Source of the DNA: Cellvibrionales bacterium UBA4495
Lineage (GTDB): Bacteria; Pseudomonadota; Gammaproteobacteria; Pseudomonadales; Porticoccaceae
Assembly (NCBI GenBank): GCA_002388905.1
Contig: DGNJ01000009.1
Span: 1 to 14,508 of the forward strand
Direction of reading: 5' to 3'
Length of the DNA stretch: 14,508 nt
How positions within the stretch are numbered: position 1 is the first letter of the stretch; every line of letters begins with the position of its first letter. Below the pieces are notes generated by a model, which made no database searches, was not told where the DNA came from, and saw nothing but the letters and a program-made list of their open reading frames with translations. A program made the translations under genes and the position numbers. This document shows positions 11,867 through 14,508 of this stretch, one piece after another.

Positions 11867-14508
11867 TCAACTGTCCGTGTTCAATTGTCCGCTCGCGACC
11901 AGGTTGTCAATTATCTGGGCATCGGTGTAATGGCCACCGGCACCATCGTCCACCAGGTCCACGCCCTGCAATTCGATCCGCTGGTCGATGGCGGAACCAT
12001 CGCCCTCGACGTCGATATTGATCTTGGTGGTAATCGTTGCGCTGTCGTACTCGAAACTGAGGTAATCGTCCAGATTCGAATCATCCTCTCCCTGCAAAAG
12101 GTCGGCAAGGTCCAGAACATCGCCGGTCTGTCCTCCGCTACCGAGTTCGAAATCGGCGACGATATCCTGGCCGCTTTCACCCTCATTCCACAGGAAAATA
12201 TCGTCGCCTTGTCCGCCACGCAGCATATCATCGCCCGGGCCGCCGCTCAGGAGGTCGTTACCCTGCCCACCGTCAATAATATCGTTCCCTTCCTGGCCAA
12301 AAATGATGTCATTGCCCTGACCGCCGTCGATACGATCATTGCCTCCGGCCCGCAGGTTCCCGCCACCGTCCAGGGTCGGCTGGCCCAGGGTTTCGTAATT
12401 GGCGCGGATATAGTCGACAGTGTCGGACCTGCTCCAGTCCGGCGAAACCGCACTTTCACCGTTCTCAAGCGCATCGAAGACCGCCCAACCGGCGCCGTCC
12501 GGCATGGACAGCCCCTGGTCCGCCGCCACCTGATCGGTATTGATGGTATCCCCGAAAATAATGTCGTCGCCATTGCCGCCGTCAAGTTCGTCGCCGCCAA
12601 CCTGGTCGACGTCCAGGAGCGGATTGAGACTGGCCAGAACGTCGCTGAGTTGTTCGGCGGTGGTGATGCTTTCTGCCTGGCCACCTTCACCTTCCACAAC
12701 GCTTAAGTGCTGCAGGTTGGCGCCGGCGACATTAATACCGACGGCCTGTGTAGGCCCGAAAATAGACTCGAGGACCTCAACCTCACTGATGTCGTCGTCG
12801 GCACCGCGGCCATCGTATTCCCCGAGAATATGATCCAGTGCGGTCTGGCTGAAGGCATTACCGGGACCGTAGACGTTATTGGTTCCATTGCCCCCGTAGT
12901 AATAAGTGGGGACGCCGTCCGACACAAAAATAGTCTGGTTGACGACGTTATCCCCTGTTGCAGGGCCGCCGGCGTTGACCCAGTCAATCGCGCCCTGCAG
13001 GCCCGCCTCGTAATTGGTGCCGCCATCCGCATGCAGGCTCTCTACGGCCGAGATTGCCGCGTTAAGCGCATGCTCATTGAAGGCCCCGTCCTGAACGAGA
13101 TCGAAGGTGCCCAACTCGCTTTCCGTATTGGCAAAACTCTGGATATGAACACGGACAGTCCGTGCCGATTCACCACTCAACTCATTGAGCAGATTCGTCA
13201 CCGCCTGTTTGAGCGCATCCATTCGGGACATTTCGCCGTTGTCGAAGGCAATCGAGTCATCCATGCTGCCCGAGGTATCCAGCACCAGTATGAGGTTGGC
13301 AGCCGTGCCGGCCGGCGCCTCACTGCCGCCGGCGTCGCCCACGAGAATATCATCCCCGCCTGCACCCGTAATTTCACCGGCGGTGGAGGGGCTCACCAGG
13401 TGGCTGGTCGTCGAGAGCTGGGTATCGTCGGCATTGGTACCCACCATCAACGTGCCCGCTTGCTCGCCTACGGTAATGGTGAAAGCTGAATCGGCGGTGC
13501 CGTCACCATCGCTGTCGATCAGTGAAGCGTTGAAATCAAGGTCAACCGGTTGATCGCTGAGAGATGAAATGGAGGCGACAACAAATTTTCCGCTTGCGCC
13601 CGCTTGCGGAGCAAACTCGATATAATCCAGATAGGTCCCCTCGGGAGCCGCAAAAGTGAAGCTGTTATTGGCCGCGTTTTTATCGGTTACCGTGTAGGTG
13701 CCCTTTTCGGTACTTCCGTCGGACAAATGCCCGACATAATGGATCACGTCTCCCGCACTGAATTTGTCAAACTGGACCGTAACCGCATTGACCGGAGGCA
13801 ACTCGTCGTCGAATTCACCGCTTGTCAGTCCGCCGCGATCGGTATCAAAATCAAGACGAAAAACCTCCATCGCATCGTAATTATTATTATCGATACCCCA
13901 TCCGGCCAGGCTGCCGTTCACATCAAGGATCGAATAATCGGTCTCCGGGTCCGCATTGCCATCCATCCAGTCGGAGAAGTTATTGACGTTGTAACCAGAG
14001 AGAATAGCCAGGCTATTGCCCGTATTGGCACCCAGCACATAGAAACTGGTCGGTCCCGTTGCTTCCTGTTCGGAACTGCCAATCGGCGAGGAGACAAAGG
14101 TTTCCAGAGGCTGGAACAAAGTGAAGTCATATTCGCCGGTGACGTCGTTCGCCGTGATTTCGAACACCTGAGTCCCGGTATTCGCGAAGGCATCCGCCCG
14201 GTTATCTTCAACCGAAGCGAGAAGGTGACTGCTATCATTGGGGTTCAGGTAGTAGTTGACCTGCTGCCCACCCAATGCCGTCAGGCTGCTGGACAGGGAA
14301 GCCAGGCTTCCTTCCAGGCTGATTTCGCCGGCCTGGTCTGCGCCATAAGCGAACCCAACCAACTGACCGCTGGCGGTGGCACCGGTGCTGTTGGGGGTTG
14401 AATCGCCCGTAATACTATCGATCACCGGCGTGTCGTCGTCGACGCTTACCGCCAGGGTGCCATTGGCGGCACTGCCGTCGGCATCGGTCAGCGTATAGCC
14501 GAAGCTGA
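11867..14508 (-). CDS. large RTX adhesin, C-terminal part (LapA-like, type I secreted); 5' end outside window
   Basis: The frame is open to the window edge, so the gene is truncated here by the window; about 880 residues are visible. From the N side: the end of a repeat (FGYTLTDADGS, 14472-14503) and a DUF5801/T1SS-143-like segment (about 14095-14370). Next come an unassigned Asp/Asn-rich region (about 13556-14074) and a von Willebrand A domain (about 12611-13300) with a complete metal site (DTSGS, GGTNYE, VSDGV). RTX calcium repeats GGxGNDxIx follow (12191-12349, with lone copies near 12550-12592 and 13335-13365). The C-terminal type I secretion domain (11867-12200) has the IFLW, ADFELG and DVLDLADLL motifs. 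This is the C-terminal architecture of LapA-type adhesins exported by LapBCE-like machinery. The N-terminal retention module and LapG cleavage site cannot be checked here. It ends at a strong terminator. Confidence 0.92.
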   Translation of the reverse strand, partial: SFGYTLTDADGSAANGTLAVSVDDDTPVIDSITGDSTPNSTGATASGQLVGFAYGADQAGEISLEGSLASLSSSLTALGGQQVNYYLNPNDSSHLLASVEDNRADAFANTGTQVFEITANDVTGEYDFTLFQPLETFVSSPIGSSEQEATGPTSFYVLGANTGNSLAILSGYNVNNFSDWMDGNADPETDYSILDVNGSLAGWGIDNNNYDAMEVFRLDFDTDRGGLTSGEFDDELPPVNAVTVQFDKFSAGDVIHYVGHLSDGSTEKGTYTVTDKNAANNSFTFAAPEGTYLDYIEFAPQAGASGKFVVASISSLSDQPVDLDFNASLIDSDGDGTADSAFTITVGEQAGTLMVGTNADDTQLSTTSHLVSPSTAGEITGAGGDDILVGDAGGSEAPAGTAANLILVLDTSGSMDDSIAFDNGEMSRMDALKQAVTNLLNELSGESARTVRVHIQSFANTESELGTFDLVQDGAFNEHALNAAISAVESLHADGGTNYEAGLQGAIDWVNAGGPATGDNVVNQTIFVSDGVPTYYYGGNGTNNVYGPGNAFSQTALDHILGEYDGRGADDDISEVEVLESIFGPTQAVGINVAGANLQHLSVVEGEGGQAESITTAEQLSDVLASLNPLLDVDQVGGDELDGGNGDDIIFGDTINTDQVAADQGLSMPDGAGWAVFDALENGESAVSPDWSRSDTVDYIRANYETLGQPTLDGGGNLRAGGNDRIDGGQGNDIIFGQEGNDIIDGGQGNDLLSGGPGDDMLRGGQGDDIFLWNEGESGQDIVADFELGSGGQTGDVLDLADLLQGEDDSNLDDYLSFEYDSATITTKINIDVEGDGSAIDQRIELQGVDLVDDGAGGHYTDAQIIDNLVASGQLNTDS
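12191..12349 (-). repeat. tandem RTX nonapeptide-encoding repeats
   Basis: About six 9-residue RTX units (GGNDRIDGG, QGNDIIFGQ, EGNDIIDGG, QGNDLLSGG, PGDDMLRGG, QGDDIFLW) give a 27-base periodicity in the DNA. Each pair of units forms a calcium-binding beta-roll turn. Calcium outside the cell folds this region during type I secretion. The repeats are diverged at the nucleotide level, so recent slippage is unlikely. Confidence 0.9.

Noticed and set aside
13604..14401. A long plus-strand open frame opposite the adhesin, and similar ones at 304-837, 871-1608, 5723-6370, 6740-7399 and 11864-12706
   Set aside because: All are shadows of well-supported minus-strand genes, without ribosome binding sites or protein-family features.

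Overview
The window comes from a gammaproteobacterium, most likely of the Pseudomonas/Cellvibrionales/Marinobacter kind. The reasons are a Pseudomonas-type glutamyl-tRNA synthetase next to a tRNA-Ala, a Pseudomonas-type LapD/LapG pair, and a type IVa minor pilin cluster in the Pseudomonas aeruginosa order (fimU-pilV-pilW-pilX-pilY1-pilE). The genus cannot be fixed from this sequence. The DNA is moderately GC-rich and almost fully coding. No stretch longer than about 210 bases lacks a gene, and I see no insertion sequence, phage gene or CRISPR array.

Layout. (1) 1-1650: housekeeping end, with the 5' part of a tRNA-Ala gene (minus strand, cut by the window edge), its own near-consensus promoter, and gltX (minus). 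(2) 1641-4478: a divergent pair, lapD (minus) and lapG (plus), with a promoter candidate for each in the 204-base gap. LapD is a degenerate GGDEF-EAL inner-membrane receptor for cyclic di-GMP. LapG is the periplasmic cysteine protease that LapD sequesters. (3) 4563-5072: an orphan fimT pseudopilin gene (plus) with its own promoter candidate and an arginine-rich C-terminal tail. (4) 5079-11700: a seven-gene minus-strand operon, read from high to low coordinates: fimU/gspH-like, pilV, pilW, pilX, a small secreted protein of unknown function, pilY1, pilE. It encodes the tip/priming complex of type IV pili. Upstream lie a CRP/Vfr-like palindrome and an AlgR-like box. (5) 11817-14508: a strong intrinsic terminator and the C-terminal ~880 residues of a large RTX adhesin (minus, 5' end outside the window) with a von Willebrand A domain, RTX repeats and a type I secretion C-terminus.

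How it fits together. In the known Lap system, high cyclic di-GMP makes LapD hold LapG, so LapG cannot cut a giant RTX adhesin from the outer membrane. At low cyclic di-GMP the adhesin is clipped and the cell lets go. The adhesin at the right end has the C-terminal architecture of a LapA-type substrate, but its N-terminal retention module, where LapG would cut, is outside the window. Between protease/receptor and adhesin lies the PilY1/minor pilin operon, which builds the pilus tip used for surface contact. The window therefore looks like a surface-attachment island joining a pilus-tip module and a Lap-type retained adhesin. Each component is known. The linkage, the extra secreted protein and the inferred regulatory sites are the parts worth following up.
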